Positions 34,754 through 43,738 of a stretch of DNA of 64,000 nt are shown piece by piece; the first letter of the stretch is position 1, and the number at the start of each line of letters is the position of its first letter. The DNA is from Aquipluma nitroreducens (GTDB taxonomy: Bacteria > Bacteroidota > Bacteroidia > Bacteroidales > Prolixibacteraceae). The translations under genes and the position numbers were made by a program. The DNA is taken from NCBI RefSeq assembly GCF_009689585.1, contig NZ_AP018694.1:2619001-2683000 (forward strand). Direction: 5' to 3'. The notes beneath the pieces were generated by a model. It did no database searches. It saw nothing but the letters and a program-made list of their open reading frames with translations, and was not told the DNA's origin.

Positions 34754-35655
34754 TCGGTTAAAATTTTACAGTTTGGGAGTAATTTGCTGATTTTACTGAT
34801 TTCATCAGCGCTAATCCGGGTCTTGGCAAGTCCGAGTTCAGTCAACTTTTTCATTGTACCAATTTTTCCGGAGATTGAACTTAGCGGATTCAAATCAAGG
34901 TACAAGGTTTCCAGCTTGGTCATTCCGGCCATTGCCGACGGAAGTTGTGAAATGTTGTTATTGAAGAGACCGACATGAGTCAAATTGCTGAAAGTGCCTA
35001 TCTGTTCTGGAATTACGCTCACCGAAGAACCAAAATTGATGATGTAAAGTTCTTCCAGGGGATATTCTGCCGCATTTTTCAAAATTTGTTCCAAGCTAAC
35101 TGCAGTGCCTTTTGTGTCGCAGGTAACAATCAATGTTTTGATGCCCCTAAACATACTCATCTGGTCAATAATAAGTTTTACATGCGGCCACGACAGGTTC
35201 AGAACGAGTGTTGGAATGGATTCGAGCCACTCGTTGTTTTTAATAGTCGGATTCTCGTCTTCCTTGTATTCCTTAACTATTTCCTCCCTCAAAGGTTCGG
35301 CCAAATCCCATTTGTCTTTTCCTCCTTCCTGAACGATTTTCATCATCTGGTTCCACAGCTTATTGCTGTAATCATCGTTCTCCTGCTGAATTTTGGCTGC
35401 TTCTTCAGGTTTTATGTCTTCACTTCCCGGTGTCAGGGTTTGCGGTTTGCCCTGGCGAAGCGCCGAAGTTAACTTTGCAGCCAATTCCTGAATTTTTGTG
35501 TTGGCAGCCTTGGCCGCTACCGGGTCGTTCCAATTGGTACCTTTACGGATTGCTGACATTTGTGCACGAATGGAAGCCGCATCGTTACCCGTATTTTGGG
35601 CCGCAACCGAAATGCAAAAGACCAAAAACAAGAATAAGACTCGCAATCGTTTCAT
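34750..35655 (-). CDS. Exported leucine-rich-repeat protein
   Basis: A 301-residue protein with a signal peptide (FLFLVFCISVAAQ), a charged helical region (about 22-130), and a C-terminal array of at least four leucine-rich repeats such as SNLTHVGLFNNNISQLPSAMAGM, TKLETLYLDLNPLSSISGKIGTM and KKLTELGLAKTRISADEISKI. LRR arrays act as protein-binding scaffolds. Exported LRR proteins in Bacteroidota often contact other surface proteins. It overlaps the downstream gene by 4 bp within the cluster. Confidence 0.82.
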   Translation of the reverse strand: MKRLRVLFLFLVFCISVAAQNTGNDAASIRAQMSAIRKGTNWNDPVAAKAANTKIQELAAKLTSALRQGKPQTLTPGSEDIKPEEAAKIQQENDDYSNKLWNQMMKIVQEGGKDKWDLAEPLREEIVKEYKEDENPTIKNNEWLESIPTLVLNLSWPHVKLIIDQMSMFRGIKTLIVTCDTKGTAVSLEQILKNAAEYPLEELYIINFGSSVSVIPEQIGTFSNLTHVGLFNNNISQLPSAMAGMTKLETLYLDLNPLSSISGKIGTMKKLTELGLAKTRISADEISKISKLLPNCKILTE

Positions 35656-35697
35656 GAGATTTGTTTTGAATAAAACCTTTTTACCAACGTATCCAAC

Positions 35698-36732
35698 TCA
35701 TTCGGCACCGATATATACATATTGGGGCCTGATGTGGCTGTAGCGGTAAACGTCGCTTAATTTACTCAAATAGGAGCCGATGGCCTGAAGTCCCATCAAT
35801 CCCGGTTGTGTGTTTATTTCAACGCCGGTTTGACTGGCAGTAACCTGGTTGGTCAGCTTTTCGAGCCGGTAATATGGCGTGAGTGATGCTTGCGTAAAAC
35901 TTTTGAATTTCGACAAAATGTCGAGATATTTTGGGCTTTGCATGTTGCAAAAACTGATCTGTGCATTTCTGATTTGATTTGTTAACGACTTGATTGCATC
36001 ATCATTGGGTCGGTTTTCTTTCTGATACTCTTCATTCAGTCTGGCTTCCAGCTCGCTAATTTGTGTAAGCAGGTTCTGTGATTCTTTGGAGGTTTCCAAT
36101 TCCTCAAATTGCTTCATGTATTTCATCGACTGTGCCCCCAGGCTGTCGGCCAGTTGTCTTTGCTTTTCCGCCAGTTTATAATTTTTCATGTCGGTAGCAG
36201 CTTTTTGCTGGTAAGCTTGCGGATCTGCCATTACTTCGGCTTTTTTTTCGGTGGCATACGCTTCAGCCCAGGCTGTTTTACCGGCTTTGTCCATCTTTTT
36301 AAGGTTTTCGATTTCGCCCATCGAAATGTTTGTACTTTGTTCCATCATTTGACCGGCCAGTGCTTTTTTCTGCGCTTCGTAAGCTTTTTTCTGATCTCCC
36401 GTAGCGCCTTTACTTGCCTTCTCGATGGACATCATCTGCTGCATGAGTTGGGGTGAAACTCCGGTGCGGGCCATGGCGTTCTGCATCATTTTATCCTTGT
36501 TGTTATCCATTTTTTCTTCGATCTCATCCTTCCGGCGCGACATTTCTTCACTCAATTTGTTGTTCAAATCTCCAACCTGCTGCATAAATGCCGATCGACC
36601 CGAATTTTCGCCCTCACTGCAAATATCTCCGGGAGGGCTGGGTAACATTCCGATAAATGCTTCAGGCATGGTTTGAGCATTTGCAAAACCAAGCGTAAAA
36701 CACAATAAGCATGTAATCAGATTTGTTTTCAT
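35698..36732 (-). CDS. Exported coiled-coil protein
   Basis: A 344-residue protein with a signal peptide (CFTLGFANAQ), a Cys at position 37, and a long Gln/Lys/Glu-rich helical region (about 45-260: RKDEIEEKMDNNKDKMMQNAM, MEQSTNISMGEIENLKKM, SKESQNLLTQISELEARLNEEY) that reads as extended coiled coil. The final part ends PQYVYIGAE. No enzymatic motif is visible. It probably forms a periplasmic or surface rod or spacer. Starts 54 bp before the stop of the DUF3108-like gene. Confidence 0.7.
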   Translation of the reverse strand: MKTNLITCLLCFTLGFANAQTMPEAFIGMLPSPPGDICSEGENSGRSAFMQQVGDLNNKLSEEMSRRKDEIEEKMDNNKDKMMQNAMARTGVSPQLMQQMMSIEKASKGATGDQKKAYEAQKKALAGQMMEQSTNISMGEIENLKKMDKAGKTAWAEAYATEKKAEVMADPQAYQQKAATDMKNYKLAEKQRQLADSLGAQSMKYMKQFEELETSKESQNLLTQISELEARLNEEYQKENRPNDDAIKSLTNQIRNAQISFCNMQSPKYLDILSKFKSFTQASLTPYYRLEKLTNQVTASQTGVEINTQPGLMGLQAIGSYLSKLSDVYRYSHIRPQYVYIGAE

Positions 36733-36786
36733 TTTCCTGATTTTTAGTTAGTCTGATACTGAAATATGTACTTTAAATTCGAACTT

Positions 36787-37470
36787 TTACCTGATTTCGA
36801 CCAGTTCAGTTCGTCCGGTCAATTCTCCTTTTTTGTCATAACTTTCAGTTTTAACTGTTCCGATCCCCTTTGCAAACCACTCTACAGTTTTAGCCTGAAC
36901 TTTTATACCCATGGCAACCGTGTTGACATTGCCCGAAAATTTGTAACATTTAAAAGTTCCGCCCGAAACCGATATATCTTCGATATCTTCCACTTTGCGG
37001 TTAGTAACAGCGGCCGACATTTTCATGTTTACAAATCCCATTTTCATCGCCATTTCGATGTTGGCATCGGGTAAAGTCTGGCCGGGTGACGGGTTTAGCG
37101 GAATCTCCATGTTGTTTCCTTTTACTTCAACCGTCGCAGGAATGGTTCCTTCTTGCTGAAAAGCGGCTTTATTCAGGAAATTACCCATGTCAATATACAT
37201 GACATCGCCTTTCTGATGAACAGTGATTTCTTCCTTGAACACCAGTTTTTCCTTGTTATCCAGCGATTCGCACAAATACGTGAAGTCGATGTTGTTTCCA
37301 CTGATGTTGACCTTTTCGATGGTGTATTTCATCATCCCGGACAGTTTATCTTTTTTGTCGAAACTTTTGTAAATGAGAACCATTCCCTCTTTTGTTGGGA
37401 AAAAGGTTTCCTGGGCTTTCAGCGATTGCAGGCCAAAAAGAATTACAGTTAATAAAAAGAGCTTTTTCAT
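36787..37470 (-). CDS. Exported DUF3108-like protein
   Basis: A 227-residue protein with a signal peptide (TVILFGLQSLKAQ) and a beta-rich mature part starting FFPTKEGMVLIYKSFDKKDKLSGMMKYT. It includes a core of repeated hydrophobic strands with AVGIKVQAKTVEWFAKGIGTVKTESYD near the end. This pattern (a single periplasmic beta-barrel-like domain with an EWFAKGIGTVK segment) matches the DUF3108-like/TapB-like group in Bacteroidota. Function unknown. The Met-rich segment NIEMAMKMGFVNMKMSAA is notable and could bind metal or membrane. Confidence 0.65.
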   Translation of the reverse strand: MKKLFLLTVILFGLQSLKAQETFFPTKEGMVLIYKSFDKKDKLSGMMKYTIEKVNISGNNIDFTYLCESLDNKEKLVFKEEITVHQKGDVMYIDMGNFLNKAAFQQEGTIPATVEVKGNNMEIPLNPSPGQTLPDANIEMAMKMGFVNMKMSAAVTNRKVEDIEDISVSGGTFKCYKFSGNVNTVAMGIKVQAKTVEWFAKGIGTVKTESYDKKGELTGRTELVEIR

Positions 37471-37561
37471 TTTTAGTACTTAAAAGGGTTTATTATTGAA
37501 TTTGAAATTGAGCATGATTTCCTGCCTATTTCTCTTATTTGCAGGCATTAGGCAGAATATT

Positions 37562-38680
37562 TTACATCTTGATGAATTCAACTCTGCGGTTTAACGCCTT
37601 GTTTACCGGAGTGTCGTTGGGTGCAACAGGTTGGCTTTCGCCCATTCCGTCGGTAATCAGGCGATCGGCATTCACCCCAAAGGTTCTGGCCAATTCGGCT
37701 TTGACTGAGGCTGCACGACGTTTCGAAAGGTCGAGGTTGGCGGCATCCTGGCCGTCGGCATCGGTGTGTCCCACGATTTTTACTTTCACATCCGGAACCT
37801 CATTCAGGATTTTAGCAATTTCTTTCAGCGTTCCGTACGATTCGGGTTTTACAACATCCTTATTCACATCGAAGTAAATTCCGTAGGTAACCAGCTTGCC
37901 ATCGGTCATCAGTTTGTTGCGCATATCGGGCATTCCGGCAGCAATTCTGAAATTGGTTATCAGTGGAGTTGCCGATTCCCACAATTCAAATCGCATTTGA
38001 TTGCACTGGAACCCTGCCTTGAAGACTTTCGGTAAATCGAAAATTTTCACCTGATTGAAATATACTCTCAGCCTGGTTTTTTGTACCCAGAACGACAAGC
38101 GGTACTTTTTACCGGATTCCATAACCGCATCATCTTTTTCTCCGCTAATGGTATAACCCGTTTCGTCGTATGCACTGTATGTAGCACGATACCCAAAATT
38201 CATTTTAATACCTCCTTTGTTTCCCGGAACGGCACCTCCTTCGTTCAAGTCTTTCGGGTCATCGGCACTGTAGAGGTAAAATCCAAATTCGAAGTTGTTA
38301 TTGTCTTCTTCTTTTTGAAATGCAATAACCTCATATTCAATCGTATAGTTTTCAGGTAACTTAATTCCTTCATCAATGACGATGCTTCCTTCGCCAGTCA
38401 TTTTAAACCAGTTTCCGGGATACAAGTTCGTGGTGACAATTTCGCCCGATGCATTCGTATTCCAATTGGGTGGAAAATCGCCCACGGCAGTTTCGGTAAA
38501 GTCATCGAAAAAAATAACTTTTTCTCCGGGAACAAAGTCGTATTTCGAATACGATTGCAGTGTTGGTTTCTCCGAAGCAGTTTGAACGGCAGTGGTATCT
38601 TTTGCTGGTTCATTTTGAGCATTCAGGTGAACAAAGAGCAAGCAAAAGATACCTGCCGACAACAATTTAATGGACTTCAT
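37562..38680 (-). CDS. OmpA-family outer-membrane protein, paralogue 1
   Basis: A 372-residue protein: signal peptide (FCLLFVHLNAQ), a jelly-roll-like N-terminal domain (about 50-250, YDFVPGEKVIFFDDF, GNWFKMTGEG, ALEINT-type strands), then a C-terminal OmpA domain (about 265-372) with GIYFDVNKDVVKPES, HTDADG and NLDLSKRRAASV, the residues that bind the diaminopimelate group of peptidoglycan. Together with the next gene it tethers an envelope structure to the cell wall. The ATG at 38680 is preferred over a longer start overlapping the upstream gene. Its OmpA-coding DNA is partly identical to that of paralogue 2. Confidence 0.85.
   Translation of the reverse strand: MKSIKLLSAGIFCLLFVHLNAQNEPAKDTTAVQTASEKPTLQSYSKYDFVPGEKVIFFDDFTETAVGDFPPNWNTNASGEIVTTNLYPGNWFKMTGEGSIVIDEGIKLPENYTIEYEVIAFQKEEDNNNFEFGFYLYSADDPKDLNEGGAVPGNKGGIKMNFGYRATYSAYDETGYTISGEKDDAVMESGKKYRLSFWVQKTRLRVYFNQVKIFDLPKVFKAGFQCNQMRFELWESATPLITNFRIAAGMPDMRNKLMTDGKLVTYGIYFDVNKDVVKPESYGTLKEIAKILNEVPDVKVKIVGHTDADGQDAANLDLSKRRAASVKAELARTFGVNADRLITDGMGESQPVAPNDTPVNKALNRRVEFIKM
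37636..37714. repeat. 79-bp segment identical to 38807-38885 (OmpA domain)
   Basis: This segment inside the OmpA-domain coding region of paralogue 1 is identical to 38807-38885 in paralogue 2, while flanking DNA has diverged. This is the pattern expected of local gene conversion or of strong selection on recent duplicates. Confidence 0.9.
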
Positions 38681-38732
38681 GATTTGGATTATTTGTGAAA
38701 GAAATGAATGAATAAATTGGTTATTTGCTGAT

Positions 38733-39983
38733 TTACTGTTTGATAAACTCAACTCTTCGGTTAAGCGCTTTGTTTGATGGTGTATCGTTTGGCGCTACCG
38801 GCTGGGTTTCGCCCATTCCGTCGGTAATCAGGCGATCGGCATTCACCCCAAAGGTTCTGGCCAATTCGGCTTTGACTGAGGCTGCGCGACGTTTGGAAAG
38901 GTCAAGATTTGCTGCATCTTGTCCATCCGAGTCGGTGTGTCCCAGGATTTTTACTTTTACTTCGGGAACTTCATTCAGGATTTTGGCAATGTCGTTTAAT
39001 GTACCGTATGATTCGGGTTTTACTACATCCTTGTTTACATCAAAATAAATTCCGTAGGTCACCAGTTTGCCTTCAGTCAACAACTTGTTGCGGGTGTCGG
39101 GTGATGCAGTTGTAATTTTGATGTTGCTAACATACGAGGCGCTCGAAGCCCCACGGTACAGCATGAATCCAAATCGGGTAAACTTACTGTCGTCGTAAAG
39201 GTTGGTGGGCATATCCAACACTTTTTCGCCTTTATGATAGATGCGGACGCGCCGGTTTTGAACCCAAATAATTACATGATTTAACTTTTCTTCTTCAACC
39301 GGTTTTAAATTTGAATCGCCACTAATCCTTGGACTACCGGCTTTTATTCCATGAGATTCCCAGCCTGATTTTGCAATATTGATAATTAGTCCTGTTTTGC
39401 TGGCATACGGGTCACTCATCTCCTTAAAACCATTTTCGCCGTATATGGTAACGCCTACTGCATAACGGGGGGCGCCTTTTTTGGGAACCACATCAAATTC
39501 AACAATGAAATTTTTGGGGAATTCGATCTGCTTCAAAAACCACCAGTTTCCTTCGGTCGCGTTCAGGTTTAGCCAGTTACCAGGAGCAACATTCAGGGTA
39601 TTGACTTCTCCTGATTTGTTGGTCGTCCATAGTGCAGGGAAATCGCCCACTGCATCCTGGCTGAAATCTTCGTAAAGCAGAACCTTGTCTCCAGGAACAA
39701 AATCGTAATTCGAGAAGGCCTTCAACGATTGTTTGGAGTCTTGATTTCCTGCCAGGGGTTGATCAACTGCCGCGCTGTCCTGATTATCCTTGTTTTTCTT
39801 TTTGAAAAGGTCTTTTACACCATTTTCAACTTTATCAAGACCTTTGTTGATTCCCTGATCAACATTCTTGTTGGTGCGGTTATTGGTTTGCCTTTTCAGT
39901 TTATCTTTGATGTTGATTTGAGCATCAATATTGATTGAGCCCAGGCAAAAAATGAGGATAAGAAAAAATTTTAAAGTTTTCAT
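38733..39983 (-). CDS. OmpA-family outer-membrane protein, paralogue 2
   Basis: A 416-residue relative of paralogue 1. It has a signal peptide (ILIFCLGSINIDAQ), a Lys/Asn/Asp-rich segment (about 22-75, KLKRQTNNRTNKNVDQGINKG) not present in paralogue 1, a jelly-roll-like domain starting YDFVPGDKVLLYEDFSQDAVG, and the C-terminal OmpA domain with HTDSDG and NLDLSKRRAASV. It is the first gene of the minus-strand cluster 31939-39983. Its longer linker may reach through the peptidoglycan. Ligand of the jelly-roll is unknown. Confidence 0.85.
   Translation of the reverse strand: MKTLKFFLILIFCLGSINIDAQINIKDKLKRQTNNRTNKNVDQGINKGLDKVENGVKDLFKKKNKDNQDSAAVDQPLAGNQDSKQSLKAFSNYDFVPGDKVLLYEDFSQDAVGDFPALWTTNKSGEVNTLNVAPGNWLNLNATEGNWWFLKQIEFPKNFIVEFDVVPKKGAPRYAVGVTIYGENGFKEMSDPYASKTGLIINIAKSGWESHGIKAGSPRISGDSNLKPVEEEKLNHVIIWVQNRRVRIYHKGEKVLDMPTNLYDDSKFTRFGFMLYRGASSASYVSNIKITTASPDTRNKLLTEGKLVTYGIYFDVNKDVVKPESYGTLNDIAKILNEVPEVKVKILGHTDSDGQDAANLDLSKRRAASVKAELARTFGVNADRLITDGMGETQPVAPNDTPSNKALNRRVEFIKQ
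38807..38885. repeat. 79-bp segment identical to 37636-37714
   Basis: Second copy of the identical OmpA-domain segment; see 37636-37714. Confidence 0.9.
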
Positions 39984-40592
39984 ACTGTTTTGATTTTATG
40001 GTTTTTAAGAAATCGTTCTTTATCTGGAACCAAAGCTCACCATCTCCCGCATCAAAACTTTACTCTCCTTTTTTTTGGAATTTTCCTATTAAAGTTACTG
40101 AACTTTAAGTTTTATTCCATTTCTTCCCGAATATATTTTCAAGTAAATTTATATTTTCAAAAGTTTAGGATTGTCCCCGAAAAAGGTGATTTTGCTGATT
40201 TGAATTGAAAATCACTTTTTCCCGTGATGACCAGTATAGATTTAACTCATAGTGTTGTTAATGTGAACTAACCGAATCCTGTCGAAATCTTAACTTGTCC
40301 AATCGTGCTTGATTGTTTTCTTTTTTTTGTTTTTTCAGGGATTTTCACGATTCTTATAAGAAATCAATGACTCTTGAAAAGGGATTTCAGACAAATTCAG
40401 ATGAATTTGTGCGATACGGATCTAACGAACGATCTTTCGAAAAAAGTAAAAATACTAACTGAAATGCGAAGCGATTCTGTTCCGTTTTATGCTTTTCAGG
40501 CAGTTATCGTGGAGGAAAAAATTGGGTCAGTTTCACATATTTCAAACGTCCCTGAAGGGAGGCTTGGGAGAATATTACATGACCAATGAGAA
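39984..40592. other. Intergenic region ahead of the exported-protein cluster
   Basis: 609 bp between the permease stop and the first OmpA gene, both on the minus strand. It must hold the cluster promoter. Short open frames here, including one of 71 codons from a TTG at 40374, show no family and no start signal. A hairpin at 40180-40220 is the only clear structure. Confidence 0.5.
40180..40220. terminator. Hairpin with U-runs on both strands
   Basis: AAAAAGGTGATTTT and AAAATCACTTTTT pair with one bulge around a 14-nt loop. The shape fits a bidirectional terminator, but it is about 370 bp from the permease stop, so it may end another transcript. Confidence 0.4.
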
Positions 40593-41828
40593 TTATTTCA
40601 CCGGGCCGTTCAGGTATTTTCCGGAGATAAACCGGATGGGGTACCAGGCCGCCAGAAAGCCAATGCCTGTAACAAGTTGGAAAATAGCCAGCAGATCGCT
40701 AATCCGGATCTCGACCGGATAACTTGAGAAGATGAATGAACCATCGTTTCCGGGAATTTTCAGGATTCCGAATTCGATCTGAATCCAACAGATCAGAACG
40801 CCAAGAATTAGTCCCAATGTAGCTCCGGCCAGTGAAATCATCCAACCTTCAAAAAGAAAAATGGTACGAACCAGTTTCTGGTTGGCTCCCATGCTCTGAA
40901 GAATGGCAATGTCGGCCTTTTTGTCTATTATAAGCATCGAAAGCGATCCCAGAATATTGAAGGATGCAATAACTAAAATAAAAGCGAGAATGAAGAAAAT
41001 GGCCCATTTTTCGGATTGCATCACCCGGTAAAAAAGTTCGTGTTGCTCGAATTGTGTTTTAACCGCAAACTGATTGCCCAAAACGTGCGCAATTTCATCT
41101 TTGACAACATCTTCGGATACGCCTTTCGTTAAGCCAACTTCAATTGCACTTACACGACCCTCCATCTGAAACAATTCCTGAGCGAAACCGAAAGGAACCA
41201 ACACGTATTTGGAGTCAATTTCTTGTTGATTGGCAAATATTCCGGAAGCATAGATGGTGTTGTGGTTAAAGGTGTTCTCAATTGTTGGACGTCCTTTTGA
41301 GCCTTTTTGCAGTGTGTAAATGTGAATGGGGTCGGTAAAACTGAGGCCAACCGAAAGGTAATAAGCAACTCCTTGTCCAACCAATGCAAACGGAACATGA
41401 TCAGCTTCGAGCAAAAAGCGGCCACTGGTAATGCTGCTGGTATCCAGTCTGGAAACCTGGTTGTAATTGGTGGGCACTCCTTTGATGGTGGCGAAGTATT
41501 GACGATTGCCATACATCAAAAAGGCGTCTTCTTCGATAATGGGAGTAACTGTTGAAATACCAGCAATCTGTTTAATTTTATCGATATCGATTGAATTCAA
41601 TTCGAATGACTTGCCTTTTACGGTGTTGGTAATTTTTATATCCGGATCGAATGTTGAAAAAAGTGATTTGATCGAAAAATCGAGCCCGTTGAAAACAGAT
41701 AAAATCACCACCAGCGCAAATGTGCCAACAGTAACACCCGCAATCGATACTCCGGAAATGATATTGATTACATTGACCGATTTTTTTGAAATCAGGTAAC
41801 GACGGGCGATATAGAAGGCGGTTTTCAA
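40593..41828 (-). CDS. LolC/E-like ABC transporter permease (FtsX superfamily)
   Basis: A 411-residue inner-membrane protein with an N-terminal helix (SVNVINIISGVSIAGVTVGTFALVVILSVFNG), a large periplasmic domain (about 50-265), and three C-terminal helices. This is the 1+3 layout of the LolC/LolE and MacB-like permeases that extract lipoproteins from the inner membrane. The start is a TTG at 41828, as no in-frame ATG is present between it and an upstream stop. No ATP-binding subunit is adjacent; it must be encoded elsewhere. It is 71 bp downstream of the methyltransferase gene on the same strand. Confidence 0.88.
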   Translation of the reverse strand: MKTAFYIARRYLISKKSVNVINIISGVSIAGVTVGTFALVVILSVFNGLDFSIKSLFSTFDPDIKITNTVKGKSFELNSIDIDKIKQIAGISTVTPIIEEDAFLMYGNRQYFATIKGVPTNYNQVSRLDTSSITSGRFLLEADHVPFALVGQGVAYYLSVGLSFTDPIHIYTLQKGSKGRPTIENTFNHNTIYASGIFANQQEIDSKYVLVPFGFAQELFQMEGRVSAIEVGLTKGVSEDVVKDEIAHVLGNQFAVKTQFEQHELFYRVMQSEKWAIFFILAFILVIASFNILGSLSMLIIDKKADIAILQSMGANQKLVRTIFLFEGWMISLAGATLGLILGVLICWIQIEFGILKIPGNDGSFIFSSYPVEIRISDLLAIFQLVTGIGFLAAWYPIRFISGKYLNGPVK

Positions 41829-41899
41829 TGATTTACCAATTATCTATTTACAATTTACCATTTTCCATTCCCAATGTCGGGTGACTCTTTCCCAAAAAT

Positions 41900-42721
41900 T
41901 TACTTCCAGGCTTTTACAATTAATCCGGTTCCGCTTTTGTGTTTCATTCCGAGGTCAAAAAAGTTCAGGATAAGGGCAAACGGATAAACGATGAGGTAAT
42001 AAAACGGGAGAATTATAAAGAAAATTTTGCTTGCTCCCAGCATCAGGATCGGGTATTTCATCGACAGTTTCCACGATATTTTTCCAGGATTACCATACGA
42101 ATAGCGCGCTTCAATTTTCGAAAATCCAACCGATTTCAATTTGCTTTCAATATCTGCGATGTTGTATCCGTCGCGAACATGTTCGTCAATAAATCCATGA
42201 ACACCTTCTTCGTGATCATGGTCGTGCGAGTCGGAACCGCCTTGATCGGATGGAGTTGAAATCAGCAACATTCCTCCTTTTCTCATCGAAGCATAAAAAT
42301 TCCGGAAAACTTGTACATCTTCCTCAATATGTTCCATTACATCAACTGAAAGGATCAGGTCGTATCTATCGGGTTCCTGAAATTGAGTGAGATCGGCCAG
42401 TTCGAACTTTACCCTATTGGCCAGTCCTGACTTTTGCATAAATTGATTACAATCTTCAATCTGTTCCGGTTTGATATCAACAGCTTTAATGTTTGCCTCA
42501 GCAAACCAGCGTGACATGCGATAGGTATATTGTCCGAAACCCGATCCGGCATCCAAAATAGATTTTACATCAGGAGTAGAATGGGATCGTTTACGAAGTT
42601 CTTTGCGAATATGCCAGGCCCGAAGCAACAGCAGGTCGAGCAACTGATAAAACAGCTTGCGTAACAGCGGAGTCTGGTTAAATACTTTTCCCAGCGAGCG
42701 TTTAATCGGATCGTATTGCAT
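41900..42721 (-). CDS. Class I SAM-dependent methyltransferase with C-terminal membrane segment
   Basis: A 273-residue methyltransferase of the UbiE/Coq5-like Rossmann group. SAM-binding motif I is ILDAGSGFGQYTYRMS, with the acidic loop IKAVDIKP, and LILSVDVMEHIEEDVQVF is typical of motif post-I/II. A hydrophobic stretch near the C-terminus (IFFIILPFYYLIVYPFALIL) suggests membrane association. Substrate is not evident; membrane attachment suggests a lipid, quinone or glycan-lipid. It is flanked by rbfA and the permease gene. Confidence 0.8.
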   Translation of the reverse strand: MQYDPIKRSLGKVFNQTPLLRKLFYQLLDLLLLRAWHIRKELRKRSHSTPDVKSILDAGSGFGQYTYRMSRWFAEANIKAVDIKPEQIEDCNQFMQKSGLANRVKFELADLTQFQEPDRYDLILSVDVMEHIEEDVQVFRNFYASMRKGGMLLISTPSDQGGSDSHDHDHEEGVHGFIDEHVRDGYNIADIESKLKSVGFSKIEARYSYGNPGKISWKLSMKYPILMLGASKIFFIILPFYYLIVYPFALILNFFDLGMKHKSGTGLIVKAWK

Positions 42722-42808
42722 TTTTTTGTCTTGATTATTAGAATATTAGAGTCTTGAGTATTAGTGCTGAACTGTTTTCACTCAAGATTCAAGATTAGAA
42801 ATTCAAGA

Positions 42809-43147
42809 TTATTCTTTGAGCAGCCGGTCGATGTTATCGATGTAATCGAGGCTGTCGTCGATGTGGAAGTCGAGTTGAGGCACGATCCGGAGTTGTTTTC
42901 CAACTTTTAGTCCAAGCAGACCTCTTAGTTTTGAAGTGTGTTTTTTAATTTCAAGCAGAACTTCGGCTCCTTTTTCTGATGGAAAAATACTCAAGTAAAC
43001 CCGCGCAACCGAAAGATCGGGCGAAATCCGGACATTGGTAACACTGAGCAAGATCCCGTGAAACAGGTCTTTCCCTTCTTTTTGCAGGATGTCGGCCATG
43101 TCCTTTTGGATCAGTCGCGATATTTTATTTTGACGAGTCGTTTCCAT
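42809..43147 (-). CDS. rbfA: Ribosome-binding factor A
   Basis: A 112-residue KH-like domain protein that binds 16S rRNA helix 1 and is needed for late 30S maturation and cold adaptation. The sequence METTRQNKISRLIQKDMADIL, the strand SPDLSVARVYLSIFP and the end PQLDFHIDDSLDYIDNIDRLLKE match the family along its full length, with the usual N-terminal helix. The following sequence toward the methyltransferase is an AT-rich, repeat-like spacer. Confidence 0.95.
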   Translation of the reverse strand: METTRQNKISRLIQKDMADILQKEGKDLFHGILLSVTNVRISPDLSVARVYLSIFPSEKGAEVLLEIKKHTSKLRGLLGLKVGKQLRIVPQLDFHIDDSLDYIDNIDRLLKE

Positions 43148-43303
43148 TGTATTTCTTTTTAGTCATTAAGCGGTCAAAGGTAATTAAATTTGTTCGAACA
43201 AAAGGAAACACAATTGGTTCAAGGATTCGAATATGGCATTGCCATCATCCGAATCGTTTATTTTCTTTAAGTTCGCGCTCAGAAATTACTTTAAACTTTT
43301 ACC

Positions 43304-43738
43304 TTGATTTTCGATTACAGCCTTTGGGGACTTTTTCTGGCTAGCTTTCTGGCAGCAACAGTTGTGCCTTTTAGTTCGGAAGTTGTACTTACGGCAGTTT
43401 TGGCAAATGGAACCGATATTTATTCGGCCGTAATTGTTGCATCGTTGGGCAACTGGGTTGGAGGTATGAGTAGTTTTGCCCTCGGATATTTAGGGAAATG
43501 GGAATGGATTGAAAAATACCTTCGGGTTAAACGTGAAACTATTGAAAAATGGCACGATCGCTTGTATAAAAGAGGCGCCTTCTTTGCTTTCCTGACCTGG
43601 CTGCCCGGAGTTGGTGATATTTTTGCAATCGGACTTGGGGTTCTTCGATCAAACATTTGGATTGTTGCTGTTACGATGCTCGCCGGAAAATTTGTCCGTT
43701 ATGTTGTTTGGGCCTGGCTCAGCGGGCTGGTATTCTGA
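43304..43738 (+). CDS. YqaA-like DedA/SNARE-associated membrane protein
   Basis: A 144-residue inner-membrane protein with three or four helices. FLAATVVPFSSEVVLTAVLA and the re-entrant motif GLGVLRSNIWIVAV, together with FLTWLPGVGDIFAI, mark the YqaA branch of the DedA superfamily, whose members take part in lipid or undecaprenyl-phosphate transport and membrane integrity. A TTG start at 43304 is used because an in-frame stop lies just upstream and no ATG fits the family N-terminus. It is monocistronic and divergent from rbfA. Confidence 0.82.
   Translation: MIFDYSLWGLFLASFLAATVVPFSSEVVLTAVLANGTDIYSAVIVASLGNWVGGMSSFALGYLGKWEWIEKYLRVKRETIEKWHDRLYKRGAFFAFLTWLPGVGDIFAIGLGVLRSNIWIVAVTMLAGKFVRYVVWAWLSGLVF

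Noticed and set aside
40374-40589. 71-codon frame in the spacer before the OmpA cluster
   Set aside because: It starts with TTG, shows no family or signal peptide, and has no initiation or termination signal of its own.
43232-43306. Alternative ATG start (43232) for the YqaA-like protein
   Set aside because: Its frame hits a stop at once, so the TTG at 43304 was retained.
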